64,000 nucleotides of DNA from contig JAIYCQ010000043.1 of NCBI GenBank assembly GCA_027487945.1, positions 62,001-126,000 on the forward strand, in the 5' to 3' direction. The translations under genes and the position numbers were made by a program. The DNA comes from Caulobacteraceae bacterium. Lineage in GTDB: Bacteria > Pseudomonadota > Alphaproteobacteria > Caulobacterales > Caulobacteraceae. The notes below the pieces were generated by a model that did not search any database, was not told where the DNA came from, and worked only from the letters and a program-made list of their open reading frames with translations. The first letter of the stretch is position 1. Every line of letters starts with the position of its first letter. Below, piece by piece: positions 64,000 to 64,000 of this stretch.

Positions 64000-64000
64000 T

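Overview
The window is a stretch of high-GC chromosome from an alphaproteobacterium, almost certainly of the order Caulobacterales (Caulobacter, Brevundimonas or Phenylobacterium type). The main reasons are a complete holdfast polysaccharide cluster (hfsD, hfsABC, hfsEFGH), a phosphate-starvation extracellular lipoprotein of the ElpS type beside a TonB-dependent receptor and a type II secretion operon, and many small proteins typical of that group. The genus is not fixed by anything I can see. The coding is dense, two tRNA genes are present, and I found no insertion sequence, prophage, rRNA or CRISPR array.

Layout. 0-4 kb: the end of an NAD(P)H-hydrate dehydratase gene, an osmoprotectant ABC importer (fused permease/binding protein plus ATPase), a tiny basic protein and an amidohydrolase. 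4-9.5 kb: tRNA-Leu, trigger factor, a secreted protein of unknown function, an RcnB-like repeat protein, a YghU-type glutathione transferase, a small Sel1-like protein and a small SET-domain protein. 9.7-18.9 kb: the holdfast cluster, with hfsD divergent from hfsABC and hfsEFGH convergent on hfsABC. 19-20 kb: a transglutaminase-like protein.

20-41.7 kb is one functional block for life at low phosphate: pstSCAB, an ArsR-type regulator, the ElpS-like lipoprotein, a large TonB-dependent receptor, a tightly overlapping gspC-to-gspN type II secretion operon with one extra unknown secreted protein, and a phoX-gspO pair on the opposite strand. PhoB-box-like direct repeats with an 11-bp period lie before pstS, before the lipoprotein gene and before the secretion operon. 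I infer that uptake, surface or secreted scavenging proteins and their export machine form one PhoB-driven unit.

41.9-64 kb is mixed housekeeping and envelope content: tRNA-Ser, an alpha/beta hydrolase fused to a polytopic membrane domain, a fatty acyl-CoA ligase with a TetR regulator, a TauD-type dioxygenase, a MacAB-like efflux operon behind an EF-hand protein and an OmpR-type two-component system, a glyoxalase II-like hydrolase, an amino-acid permease, the HrpB helicase, an aminoglycoside-phosphotransferase-fold kinase, a YtcJ-like amidohydrolase and two RNA methyltransferase genes, the last cut by the window edge.

The most interesting observations are the contiguous Pho/type II secretion super-locus with the prepilin peptidase translationally coupled to PhoX, a Spy/CpxP-like helical insert inside the MacA-like adaptor, an HfsB homologue whose P-loop lacks the conserved lysine, and a dispersed palindromic repeat that sits at convergent gene ends.
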